DNA from: Pseudomonadota bacterium
GTDB lineage: Bacteria; Pseudomonadota; Gammaproteobacteria; Steroidobacterales; Steroidobacteraceae
Length of the DNA: 64,000 nucleotides
Assembly (NCBI GenBank): GCA_018241505.1
Contig: JAFEDS010000005.1
Span: 310,001-374,000 of the forward strand
Reading direction: 5' to 3'
Shown in pieces: positions 37,038 to 45,773 of the stretch (positions are counted from its first letter, which is position 1; each line of letters starts with the position of its first letter). Position numbers and translations under genes: made by a program. The notes under the pieces are model-generated. The model saw only the letters and a program-made list of their open reading frames with translations, was not told the origin of the DNA and searched no databases.

Positions 37038-38138
37038 GTGGCTCCAGGAAATGACAAGTCTACGGCGCTCATCGTCGATGAGGCTGCGGAATGGGTGGTG
37101 CGGATGACGGCACCGGCCGTATCCACTGAGGATAAACGCGAATTTCTCGCCTGGCTGAAACGCTCGCCTGTGCATCTGGATCAGTACTTGCGCCTCGAGC
37201 GAACCTGGTCGGACCTGGCGCGTGCCGACCCTGAGTACCGGATCGACATTGCGGCGCTCGTTGCCGCTGACTGCACCAACATTGTGGAATTCGCCGATAC
37301 CGGCCGCCGGACTCGCAGCCGCGGGGATTTGTCAGCGAGGTCAGGGACAACCGGCGATGTACGAGCTGGCCGGTCCGCCGCGATGGGTGCGGGCCGGCGG
37401 GGGCGCATCTACGCTATAGCCCTTGCGGCGACGCTGGCCTGCGTGGCGTTTGCAGTGTTCTGGTTCCACGGGCAGTTGGCGCAACAATACAACACCAGTG
37501 TCGGCGAGCAGCGAACCATCAGGCTGGAGGATGGATCGACCGTCGTGCTCAACACCGATTCCCGGGTCGTGGTTGACATGAGCGAGAGTTTCCGCGAAGT
37601 CCGCCTCGTGCGCGGCGAAGCATTGTTCGATGTTGCAAAGGACCGGCTGCGCCCGTTCCGGGTGATCAGCGATCAGGCCATTGCTCAAGCCGTCGGGACT
37701 TCGTTCATTGTGCGCCGTAAGGCGCAGCAGACGGAAATCACTGTAATCGAAGGACAGGTCGCCGTGATACCGACGGCGCCTGTCGATGAGGTGCCGGCGG
37801 CGCGGCCCGAGGGGCCGGTGCAAGTCTCCGCGGGCACCAAAGCCAACGTCGTCGCCCGGCATGTCACTACGACGGCTATTGAAAACCCCGGCGCCGTGAC
37901 TGCATGGCGCTCGGGCCGGCTCATATTTGATGGCGAGCCTCTGGCCAATGTCATAGCGGAGTTCAATCGCTACAATCAGGTACAGCTCGTGGTCACCGAT
38001 TCGCGGCTGTCGGGCGAGCTCATCAGCGGTGTGTTTGATGCCGGCCAGCCGCGCTCGCTGGTCAGGTTCCTCGAGCAGTCCGGCGCCATCGGGCCACCTG
38101 AGCAGTCCGGCAACAATCTCATTCTCACGTCGCAGTAG
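37038..38138 (+). CDS. FecR-type transmembrane anti-sigma regulator
   Basis: 366 residues from GTG 37038, just after the sigma factor stop, with GGAGAGGAGG upstream. A cytoplasmic DUF4880 segment (EAAEWVVRMTAPAVSTEDKREFL; SPVHLDQYLRLERTW) is followed by a TM helix (YAIALAATLACVAFAVFWF) and the periplasmic FecR domain (RTIRLEDGSTVVLNTDS; VRGEALFDVAKDRLRPF). A C-terminal STN-like partner region (GEPLANVIAEFNRYN) contacts the receptor. It conveys the ligand signal from the receptor to the sigma factor. Confidence 0.9.
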   Translation: MAPGNDKSTALIVDEAAEWVVRMTAPAVSTEDKREFLAWLKRSPVHLDQYLRLERTWSDLARADPEYRIDIAALVAADCTNIVEFADTGRRTRSRGDLSARSGTTGDVRAGRSAAMGAGRRGRIYAIALAATLACVAFAVFWFHGQLAQQYNTSVGEQRTIRLEDGSTVVLNTDSRVVVDMSESFREVRLVRGEALFDVAKDRLRPFRVISDQAIAQAVGTSFIVRRKAQQTEITVIEGQVAVIPTAPVDEVPAARPEGPVQVSAGTKANVVARHVTTTAIENPGAVTAWRSGRLIFDGEPLANVIAEFNRYNQVQLVVTDSRLSGELISGVFDAGQPRSLVRFLEQSGAIGPPEQSGNNLILTSQ

Positions 38139-38206
38139 CCGATTCGAATGGCTGTTCCCGTCTTACTCCACGAGGCGATGTTGTCATTGCCGTGGGGGAG
38201 TGGGGC

Positions 38207-40915
38207 TTGAAGAAGAAAACGTTGCGACAGTTGGGTTCGCTGGGGGTTCTGTTGTGCGCAAGCGCGATGGCCTGCGCCGCCCAGGTCTATAAGTTTGATA
38301 TTCGCGCTACGAATCTGTCCGCCGCACTGCGGCAGTTTGCCAGTCAAACGGGGCTGCAGGTCGCGTACTTCACGAAAGTGGGCGGGGATCGGCCGACGCG
38401 GCCGGTCTCCGGCGCGCACACCGCGGATGAGGCATTGCGTATCATTCTCGACTCGAGCGGCCTGACATTCGAGCGCATCGACGATACGACGATTGCAATT
38501 CGCGCCACCGCGCCTGCCACGAGCGCCGAGAAACCAGCGGCAATGCCACCGTCTCTGTATGGGGTCCGTGTCGCCTCGACTGGCGAAGTGCCCGCGGAAC
38601 CGGTCGGTACCGCAACCGTGGTTGACACTTCATCCACCGACGCGGCACGCGCTCCGATCCTGGACGAAGTGGTTATCACCGGAAGCAACATCCGCGGCGT
38701 GCAGAACGATACCGCGCCGCTCATGACTTTCGACCGCAGCTACATCGAGCGCTCAGGCTATACGAACCTGATGCAACTCGTCGAGTCGTTGCCAATCAAC
38801 TTCAATGGCGGAGCCAGCGGTTCCAGTGAGTCGGCGCCATTTGGCAATTCCTACAATTATGGCCAGAACCTGACCCGTGGCACGGGTTTCAATCTGCACG
38901 GACTCGGCTCCACCGCCACTCTGACGCTCATCAACGGGCATCGCGTGGCGCCTTCGGCGCAGGGGCAGTTCGTGGACATGAGCACCATTCCTCTGTCGGC
39001 GGTGGAGCGCATCGAGATTCTGACTGACGGCGCTTCCGCCATATACGGAGCGGATGCAGTTGCGGGTGTCGTCAATATCATTTTGCGCAAGAACTTCCAG
39101 GGGGCGGAGACCGGTGTTGAGTACGGCACAGCCACCGACGGTACGGTCGACGAGCAACGCGCAACTCAGACGCTCGGCACGAGCTGGAACAGCGGAAACG
39201 TGCTGTGGGTTGGTGAGTTCTACCACCGCGATCCGCTGAATACACAGGATCGCGACTACATCATGGACGCGGGCTCCGAGGCCCCCATCTATTTGCTGCC
39301 ACGGCGCGTGCTGGGCACCATGCTGTTTTCTCTCAACCAGAAGCTGACAGACTCACTGGAGCTGTCCAACACCATTCTCTATTCGTATGAAGCCGTCCAC
39401 AGCAAGCAGATGGGTCAGCGCTCGTTGCTCGGGACCCAGGATCCGGGCACGAATCAGTGGAGTGTCAATTTAGGATTGGGATATGACCTGTTCGCGGACT
39501 GGCGGCTGAATGTCGATAGCACAGTGTCGCAATTGGTCACCCATACGGACCTTACCTACACGGACGTAACGACGAATGAGCCGCAATTGCTCATCAAAGA
39601 CTACCATGACCGATTCAATACCTGGATCGTTGACGCCAAGACAGACGGCTCGTTGTTCTCGCTACCGGCCGGCGACGTGCGACTGGCCGTGGGCGGCTCA
39701 TACCGCGAGGACGGCGTCAGATCCACTCGTGTGCGAGTGATTCCCAATAGCGGATACCAAGTGCGAGCCCAGGAGTGGCGCGGTGTGGTATCCGCATATG
39801 GTGAGTTATATGCACCCCTCATCAGTGAACAGCAGGGCATCCCAGGCGTCAGGCGCGTCGATCTGTCAGTGGCCGGCCGCTTTGACCACTATTCCGATTT
39901 CGGCAGCACGAGCAATCCGAAGATCGGCCTGGTCTGGACTCCCGTTGCCGGCCTGGATATGCGGGTCGCCTACAGCACGTCATTTCGAGCGCCGAGCGTT
40001 GCGGAGGAATCCCAGGTCGCCCGGGGTGTTACGATCTACACCAGCACATTTGCCAACGGGACGATCCCGGCCTTGGTCCTGCAGGGGAGCGCGCCGTTGG
40101 TGGCTGAGAAGTCAAAGAATCTCGCGCTCGGGTTTACCTTCAAGCCCGTACCTGTGCCGGGCGCCGAGCTGTCGTTGAACTACTTCAAGATCGACTATAC
40201 GAATCGGATCTCCACGCCGCCCTACGACGACAACGCTCTGTCGGAACCGACAAAGTACGGTGAGCTGATTACCGGCCTGCCGAGTGATGCGGGGGCCCAA
40301 GCCTACCTCAACCAGCAGATCGCCTTGGGCGATGAATACTTCGACGACATTGGAAATGGCGTCGCGGGCATTCGCTATGCCGTCGATCTGCGCCAACGCA
40401 ACGCCGCGCGCACTCAGATCAGCGGGCTCGATCTGGCAACCAGCTACCTGTGGCAGCGCGCGGTGGATACGTTCTCCGTCAGCCTGAATGTCACGCACAT
40501 CAACAAAATCCTGACCTCGCTCACCAGCGACAGTCTCACCTTCGACCAGGTCAATCGATACAACGAACCCCTGTCCTGGCGTGGGCGGGCGCTCGGCACC
40601 TGGGTGCATGGCGGCCTGAGCTCGAGTCTGAGCATCAACTATTCGAACCGGTACCTCAACGATAGTCTGCTCGTCCCGGTGCCGATCGCGGCGTGGACAA
40701 CCTTTGATGCCAATGTGAGCTACGACTTTGACAAACGGGTCAGCTCGGGTTGGCTCGCCGGTGTGAAGACGGCCGTGGGCGTGACCAACTTGTTCAATCG
40801 ACGGCCGCCCTATGCGATCGGGCCACCCTCGTCCGACCCACAGATCGGTTTCGACGCCTATAACGCTGATGCCATGGGGCGCTACGTCAGCTTCCGTCTC
40901 AGCAAGCACTGGTAA
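38207..40915 (+). CDS. TonB-dependent transducer receptor with STN domain
   Basis: About 902 residues. A signal peptide (LGVLLCASAMACAA) is followed by the STN/secretin domain (YKFDIRATNLSAALRQFASQ; ADEALRIILDSSGLTFERI), then a plug (EVVITGSNIRG; IERSGYTNLMQLVESLPINF; VERIEILTDGASAIYGADAV) and barrel ending with an aromatic strand. TTG 38207, preceded by GGGGGAG, is my preferred start; GTG 38192 is the alternative. With the FecI/FecR pair upstream it forms a cell-surface signalling unit that induces the locus when ligand binds. The ligand is probably a peptide-like compound, judging from the hydrolases downstream. Confidence 0.9.
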   Translation: MKKKTLRQLGSLGVLLCASAMACAAQVYKFDIRATNLSAALRQFASQTGLQVAYFTKVGGDRPTRPVSGAHTADEALRIILDSSGLTFERIDDTTIAIRATAPATSAEKPAAMPPSLYGVRVASTGEVPAEPVGTATVVDTSSTDAARAPILDEVVITGSNIRGVQNDTAPLMTFDRSYIERSGYTNLMQLVESLPINFNGGASGSSESAPFGNSYNYGQNLTRGTGFNLHGLGSTATLTLINGHRVAPSAQGQFVDMSTIPLSAVERIEILTDGASAIYGADAVAGVVNIILRKNFQGAETGVEYGTATDGTVDEQRATQTLGTSWNSGNVLWVGEFYHRDPLNTQDRDYIMDAGSEAPIYLLPRRVLGTMLFSLNQKLTDSLELSNTILYSYEAVHSKQMGQRSLLGTQDPGTNQWSVNLGLGYDLFADWRLNVDSTVSQLVTHTDLTYTDVTTNEPQLLIKDYHDRFNTWIVDAKTDGSLFSLPAGDVRLAVGGSYREDGVRSTRVRVIPNSGYQVRAQEWRGVVSAYGELYAPLISEQQGIPGVRRVDLSVAGRFDHYSDFGSTSNPKIGLVWTPVAGLDMRVAYSTSFRAPSVAEESQVARGVTIYTSTFANGTIPALVLQGSAPLVAEKSKNLALGFTFKPVPVPGAELSLNYFKIDYTNRISTPPYDDNALSEPTKYGELITGLPSDAGAQAYLNQQIALGDEYFDDIGNGVAGIRYAVDLRQRNAARTQISGLDLATSYLWQRAVDTFSVSLNVTHINKILTSLTSDSLTFDQVNRYNEPLSWRGRALGTWVHGGLSSSLSINYSNRYLNDSLLVPVPIAAWTTFDANVSYDFDKRVSSGWLAGVKTAVGVTNLFNRRPPYAIGPPSSDPQIGFDAYNADAMGRYVSFRLSKHW

Positions 40916-40920
40916 CAATC

Positions 40921-42342
40921 ATGTTAGATATAAGAGTATGCCGCGGCGCGCTGCGGCGAGCGGTGGTTTGCGGCTTGATCTTCCTGCAGGCCCCGCTCGG
41001 AGTGACAGTTTCGGGTACGGTCTACCCGTCTACATACGAGGCAGCGCCCAGCCCGCCTACGCTAATTCGAAATGCCGTCATACTCACCGGCACGGGCACG
41101 CGTATCGACAATGGAGACGTGCTCATTGAAAACGGGCTGATAGAGGCCGTTGGGCACGACCTGCAGCCACCCCCGAACGCCCGCATTATCGACGCAACGG
41201 GTCGCTGGGTTACACCCGGCCTCATTGATCCCCATTCGCACATGGGGGTCTACTCGAGTCCCAGTGTGCCGGCCAACGCGGATGGGAATGAGACGACTTC
41301 CCCCGTCACTCCGAACGTTTGGGTGGAACACTCAGTGTGGCCGCAGGACCCCGAGTTCCAGACGGCGTTGGAAGGGGGAGTGACCACTTTGCAGATATTG
41401 CCGGGCTCCACCAACTTGATTGGCGGACGCTCGGTGGTGCTCAAGAATGTGCCGGCGCTGACCTACCAGGCAATGAAATTCCCAGGCGCGCCCTACGGCA
41501 TGAAAATGGCGTGCGGGGAAAACCCCAAAACGAACTATGGTGACAAGGGTCAGGCTCCCGCCAGCCGCATGGGAAACGTGGCGGGTTACCGTCAGGCGTT
41601 TCTGGACGCACAGGAATATCAGCGACAGTGGGACAAATACGAGCGCGACCTGGCCGCCTATGAAAAAAAGAGGAGCGGCGCCGCAGCGCCACCGGATCCG
41701 CCGCGGCGCGATCTGAAGAATGACACGCTCGTCGGCGTGCTGAAGGGTGAGATTCGCGTTCACGTGCATTGCTACCGCGCCGACGACATGGCAACCATGT
41801 TGGATCTCGCGGATGAGTTCGGATTCAAGATCGCAGCCTTTCATCATGGCGTTGAGGCCTACAAGATCGCGGACCGCCTGGCCCAAAAAGGGGTGTGCGG
41901 CGCACTGTGGGCGGACTGGTGGGGGTTCAAAATGGAGGCCTACGATGGCATCCAGGAAAACGTAGCGCTCGTTGACCGCCCAGCGAATGGCTGCGCTATG
42001 TTGCATTCCGACTCCGCTCAAGTCGTCCAACGTCTGAATCAGGAAGCCGCGATTGCCATGTCGCGCGGCGTGCGCATGGGGCTGAAGATTCCTCCGGAGC
42101 GGGCCATCCGCTGGATAACGGCCAATCCCGCGAAATCGCTGGGGATCGAGGCTCGTGTCGGTACTCTAGAAGCGGGCAAGATGGCGGATGTCGTGATCTG
42201 GAATCGTGACCTGTTCAGCGTCTACGCGCTGGCGGACCAGGTCTTCATTGACGGTGTGTTGCTCTTCGATCGCTCCCATCCGCCTGAGCGGCCGCGCTCC
42301 GATTTCATGCTGGGACAGTCAACCGAGGTACCTTCCCCATGA
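40921..42342 (+). CDS. Secreted amidohydrolase (imidazolonepropionase-like)
   Basis: 473 residues, signal peptide near the start. TPGLIDPHSHMGV supplies the HxH metal ligands; RVHVHCYRADDM and AAFHHGVEAYKIAD carry the later His residues and LHSDSAQV the catalytic Asp. SLGIEARVGTLEAGKMADVVIWNRD is the usual end of the barrel. It starts 5 bases after the receptor stop and its own stop overlaps the next gene, another member of the family, so the two are translated together. The substrate is unknown, but cyclic amides or N-acyl peptides are typical. Confidence 0.87.
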   Translation: MLDIRVCRGALRRAVVCGLIFLQAPLGVTVSGTVYPSTYEAAPSPPTLIRNAVILTGTGTRIDNGDVLIENGLIEAVGHDLQPPPNARIIDATGRWVTPGLIDPHSHMGVYSSPSVPANADGNETTSPVTPNVWVEHSVWPQDPEFQTALEGGVTTLQILPGSTNLIGGRSVVLKNVPALTYQAMKFPGAPYGMKMACGENPKTNYGDKGQAPASRMGNVAGYRQAFLDAQEYQRQWDKYERDLAAYEKKRSGAAAPPDPPRRDLKNDTLVGVLKGEIRVHVHCYRADDMATMLDLADEFGFKIAAFHHGVEAYKIADRLAQKGVCGALWADWWGFKMEAYDGIQENVALVDRPANGCAMLHSDSAQVVQRLNQEAAIAMSRGVRMGLKIPPERAIRWITANPAKSLGIEARVGTLEAGKMADVVIWNRDLFSVYALADQVFIDGVLLFDRSHPPERPRSDFMLGQSTEVPSP

Positions 42343-43580
42343 GATCACTAGTCGCATTTACGGTCCTCGTCGCGGTTGGACTCGGCATGTCCTCGGTCCG
42401 AGCCCAGGACCTGCTGATCCGCTCGGCCAAAGTGCACACGGTCTCCTCGCGCGGAACGGTGGACAGCACCGATGTGTTGGTGCGCGGCGGCAAAATTGCT
42501 GCAATCGGTGCGGGACTGGCTGTACCGGCAGGCGCCGAGGTTGTTGAAGCTCACAATCAATCGCTCACACCCGGCCTCTGGGCCGGGTTGTCCAACCTCG
42601 GAATTACCGAGGTATTTGCGGTACAGGACACCTTGGACGACACGCTCAGCTTCGGCGCGCCCGCGTGGCAGCAGCGCTGGCGGCCTGAGTTTGATGTGAC
42701 TCGTGCCTTCAATCCACGCTCGACACTGATTCCCGTCAGTCGAATTGAGGGCCTGACCTGGACAGTATTGTCGCCGTCGAGCCCTGACAACGTACTAGGG
42801 GGGCAAGGCGCGGCCGTAACACTGGACGGTCGCTATGACGCCGTGTTGGATGGTAGTCGGAGTCTCTTCGTGAATTGGATGGGGCCCGGCACGTCATCGG
42901 GTGGAAGTCGCGCGGCGCTATACATGCTCTTCGAGCAAGCAATCCGCGAAGTGCGTACGAAGATCGCAGGTGAGGCCTTGTTGCATCCTGCAGGGCGAGA
43001 GGTGCTCGCAGAGTATCTCAGCGGGGGCCGCATCGTTTTCAGCGTCGATCGAGCGGCTGACATCCACGAGTTGATTGCCTTCGCCCGGCGCAACAATCTC
43101 AAGCCGGTGATCTCCGGAGGTGCCGAAGCCTGGATGGTGGCGAATGAGCTGGCACGCGCACGGGTGCCGGTCATTCTCAATCCTTTGACGGACTTGCCCG
43201 ATTCCTTCAACCAGTTGACGGCCCGGCTCGACAACGCAGCTTTACTGTACCAGGCCGGCGTTCAGATCGCCTTCACGTCAGAACAGACGCATAACGCACG
43301 CATGATTCGGCAAGCGGCAGGAAATGCGGTGGCTCATGGGCTGCCATGGGAGGCGGCGCTAGCGGCCGTCACGGCAACACCAGCGGAAATTTTCGGCATG
43401 GGCGCCACCCGCGGCCGCATCGCCGTGGGGCAGGTAGCCGATCTGGTGTTGTGGGACGGTGATCCGCTGGAAGTGACCTCCGCGGCGGCTCGGGTGTGGA
43501 TTGCCGGGCGGCCGATCGAGATGCGCTCGCGTCAAACACAGTTGCGGGACCGATATTTCAGCCGGAGCTCAGCGCAATGA
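42339..43580 (+). CDS. Amidohydrolase-family paralogue without the HxH motif
   Basis: 413 residues with a signal peptide (FTVLVAVGLGMSSVRA). The amidohydrolase fold is evident from LLIRSAKVHTVSSRGTVDSTDVL and the C-terminal FGMGATRGRIAVGQVADLVLWDGDPL. At the position where PGLIDxHxH should be it reads LTPGLWAGLSNLGITEV, so both first metal ligands are missing. It is translationally coupled (ATGA) to the intact amidohydrolase before it and to the serine hydrolase after it. The likely role is a non-catalytic or altered partner of the upstream enzyme. Confidence 0.82.
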   Translation: MRSLVAFTVLVAVGLGMSSVRAQDLLIRSAKVHTVSSRGTVDSTDVLVRGGKIAAIGAGLAVPAGAEVVEAHNQSLTPGLWAGLSNLGITEVFAVQDTLDDTLSFGAPAWQQRWRPEFDVTRAFNPRSTLIPVSRIEGLTWTVLSPSSPDNVLGGQGAAVTLDGRYDAVLDGSRSLFVNWMGPGTSSGGSRAALYMLFEQAIREVRTKIAGEALLHPAGREVLAEYLSGGRIVFSVDRAADIHELIAFARRNNLKPVISGGAEAWMVANELARARVPVILNPLTDLPDSFNQLTARLDNAALLYQAGVQIAFTSEQTHNARMIRQAAGNAVAHGLPWEAALAAVTATPAEIFGMGATRGRIAVGQVADLVLWDGDPLEVTSAAARVWIAGRPIEMRSRQTQLRDRYFSRSSAQ

Positions 43581-44782
43581 AGAGTCGTTTCGTACTTTGT
43601 CGTGGAGGCTGGAGCGTAGTGGGCCTCGCTCTGCTGCTGGTCGGCACCGCGGAGGCATCCGCCAAGCCGGTCGTGCCACCGCAATGGAACAAGGTGGCAG
43701 CGACATTCGACAGCGCCATGCCTGCGGACAGCATGGTGGGGGGAAGCGTTGCGTTCGTGCAAGATGGAAAGATCATCGCCCACCGCGAATACGGCTTCGC
43801 GGATCGGGCGCACGGCGTTCGGGTCGACCCCGACACGATCTTTCATTGGGCCTCGATTACCAAGACCATCAATGCGATTACGGTCATGCAGCTTCGGGAC
43901 CGGGGGCTGCTGTCGCTGAATGATCCGATCACCCGGTACGTACCGGAGCTTCGTCAGATACACAATCCGTTCGGATCCATGGATGCCGTCACGATTCGCA
44001 TGCTGCTCACTCACACAGCCGGCTTTCAGGGCTCAACGTGGCCGTATACGAGCGGCGCGGACTGGGAACCGTTTGAACCGACAACGTGGCAGCAACTCGT
44101 CGCCATGATGCCTTATCAACAGATTGCGTTTCCTCCCGGCACTCGTTTCAGTTACTCAAACCCCGCCTGGATCTATCTGGCGCACGCTCTCGAGGGCCTC
44201 ACGAACGACCCCTGGGAGTACTACGTGCAGAAGAACGTATTTGCGCCTCTCGGTATGTCGCGCAGCTACTTTGGACGTACGCCGCCCTATCTGGCGGCTC
44301 ATCGCTCGAGTCGTTACGCGAATTCGGATAAGGAGGGTAGCGGAACGCCGGTTACGCAGGATCTCGGGGGTGAGTTCGATCCCGGCATCACGATTCCCAA
44401 CGGAGGTTGGAACTCGCCGCTGGCCGATGTCGCGACCTACATTGGATTTCTGACCGGAAACACCGGCAGTGATGCGCAACTGAAACAGCGCTACGAGAGT
44501 GTATTGAAGCGGGCTACTCTCGAGGAAATGTGGAAGCCGCAGGCTCCTGGCATGGAGGGAAACGAGAACATCGGCTTGGCCTTCTTCCTGGAAGAGCATG
44601 GCAAGCACCACCTCGTGGGTCATACCGGCAGCCAAGGGGGGTTTACCGCGTTTTTCTATTGCGATCCTGCTACGGGGCGCGGTGTCATTGCCGCCTTCAA
44701 TACCAACCACACCACACGCCCGAGGACCGAGTCGAGTGCGTTCGTCAAGATCAAAGAACAGGCAATGAAGCTGTTTGACTGA
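43577..44782 (+). CDS. Serine hydrolase, class C beta-lactamase / D-aminopeptidase-like
   Basis: 401 residues from ATG 43577 with signal peptide (VVGLALLLVGTAEASA). The three penicillin-recognising motifs are present: S-x-x-K as WASITKTINAI, Y-x-N as FSYSNPAW and HTG as VGHTGSQGG. Members of this family include D-stereospecific aminopeptidases, esterases and DD-peptidases as well as AmpC. The operon around it suggests a D-amino-acid peptide substrate rather than antibiotic resistance. The start codon overlaps the stop of the preceding gene. Confidence 0.9.
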   Translation: MKSRFVLCRGGWSVVGLALLLVGTAEASAKPVVPPQWNKVAATFDSAMPADSMVGGSVAFVQDGKIIAHREYGFADRAHGVRVDPDTIFHWASITKTINAITVMQLRDRGLLSLNDPITRYVPELRQIHNPFGSMDAVTIRMLLTHTAGFQGSTWPYTSGADWEPFEPTTWQQLVAMMPYQQIAFPPGTRFSYSNPAWIYLAHALEGLTNDPWEYYVQKNVFAPLGMSRSYFGRTPPYLAAHRSSRYANSDKEGSGTPVTQDLGGEFDPGITIPNGGWNSPLADVATYIGFLTGNTGSDAQLKQRYESVLKRATLEEMWKPQAPGMEGNENIGLAFFLEEHGKHHLVGHTGSQGGFTAFFYCDPATGRGVIAAFNTNHTTRPRTESSAFVKIKEQAMKLFD

Positions 44783-44798
44783 CCGGCGCGCAGTCGCC

Positions 44799-45773
44799 AT
44801 GGCCGCAAGTGATCGGCTGAGTCGGGTTCCGCCGTTGCAATGGGTCAGAGCGTTCGAGGCAGCGGCACGGCACGAAAGTTTCATTACGGCGGCGAAGGAG
44901 CTGTCGCTGAGTGCCGGTGCCGTCAGTCGCAGTGTCAAACAGCTCGAAGCGTTCCTGGGAACAGGATTGTTTGTTCGAGGTGTCAGCAGCGTGAAGCTCA
45001 CTGACGGTGCGCGTGCGTATGCCCATGCGCTTGCGCCAGCCCTGCGGCAGATATCGGTAGCCTCCCTGGAAGTTCGCACTGAATCGCGACACCAGCTTTT
45101 GCGAGTCAGCGCGCTGCCGGCTCTCGCCCAATGTTGGCTGGTGCCTCGGTTGAACGAGTTCAATCAGTTGTACCCGGATATTACTGTGCGCATCGCCGCG
45201 GAATCTGTTTTGCTCGATCCAACGCGAGATGAGTTGGATGTGGCATTGCGATGTGACGACGCCCCATCCCATGTGAACCCCAGCGCGGATTGCACGCGCG
45301 TGGATCTCTTTGCCGAAGATCTGTTCCCGGTGCTCAGCCCGGAATTGGCACAACGGGTCCGAAAGCCCGAGGACTTGTTTGAGCTCACCGCCCTCCACGA
45401 TACCTGTTGGGAGACCGATTGGGCGACGTGGCTGACCGCTACGGGGGCGCCACTGCCAAAACGCTGGCGCGGCCTGCATTTCACGCTCTACGCCATGGCG
45501 TTGGATGCGGCAATCCGCGGGCAGGGAGTGCTGATCGGGCACTCCGCATTGATTCAGGATGAGCTGCAAAGCGGCAAGCTGATCGCTCCCTTCAGCACAC
45601 GCCTGGCCTCCAAGAGACGTTACTACGCGCTCACGAGGTCGGCGCGAGCATTGACCTCGACGGCAGTTCAAGCATTTCTGGGCTGGCTGACGGCATACGT
45701 TGAATCAGCCGCCTTCGTACTTCCATCCGCCAAAACGAGTAACTCCCATGCGACTGAGTCGTGTCATCGGTAG
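44799..45773 (+). CDS. LysR-family transcriptional regulator (GcvA/AmpR-like)
   Basis: 324 residues from ATG 44799, 17 bases after the serine hydrolase stop; TTG 44775 is a possible earlier start that overlaps it. The winged HTH is LQWVRAFEAAARHESFITAAK through SLSAGAVSRSVKQLEAFLG, followed by the effector-binding domain (LLRVSALPALAQCWLVPRLN). The group of LysR proteins with this N-terminus includes GcvA and AmpR, which sense amino acids or muropeptides. It is placed inside the operon it likely controls. Confidence 0.9.
   Translation: MAASDRLSRVPPLQWVRAFEAAARHESFITAAKELSLSAGAVSRSVKQLEAFLGTGLFVRGVSSVKLTDGARAYAHALAPALRQISVASLEVRTESRHQLLRVSALPALAQCWLVPRLNEFNQLYPDITVRIAAESVLLDPTRDELDVALRCDDAPSHVNPSADCTRVDLFAEDLFPVLSPELAQRVRKPEDLFELTALHDTCWETDWATWLTATGAPLPKRWRGLHFTLYAMALDAAIRGQGVLIGHSALIQDELQSGKLIAPFSTRLASKRRYYALTRSARALTSTAVQAFLGWLTAYVESAAFVLPSAKTSNSHATESCHR

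Noticed and set aside
43577-44782. AmpC beta-lactamase as an antibiotic resistance gene
   Set aside because: Motifs fit the wide serine-hydrolase family, and the surrounding operon indicates peptide catabolism; resistance cannot be claimed.
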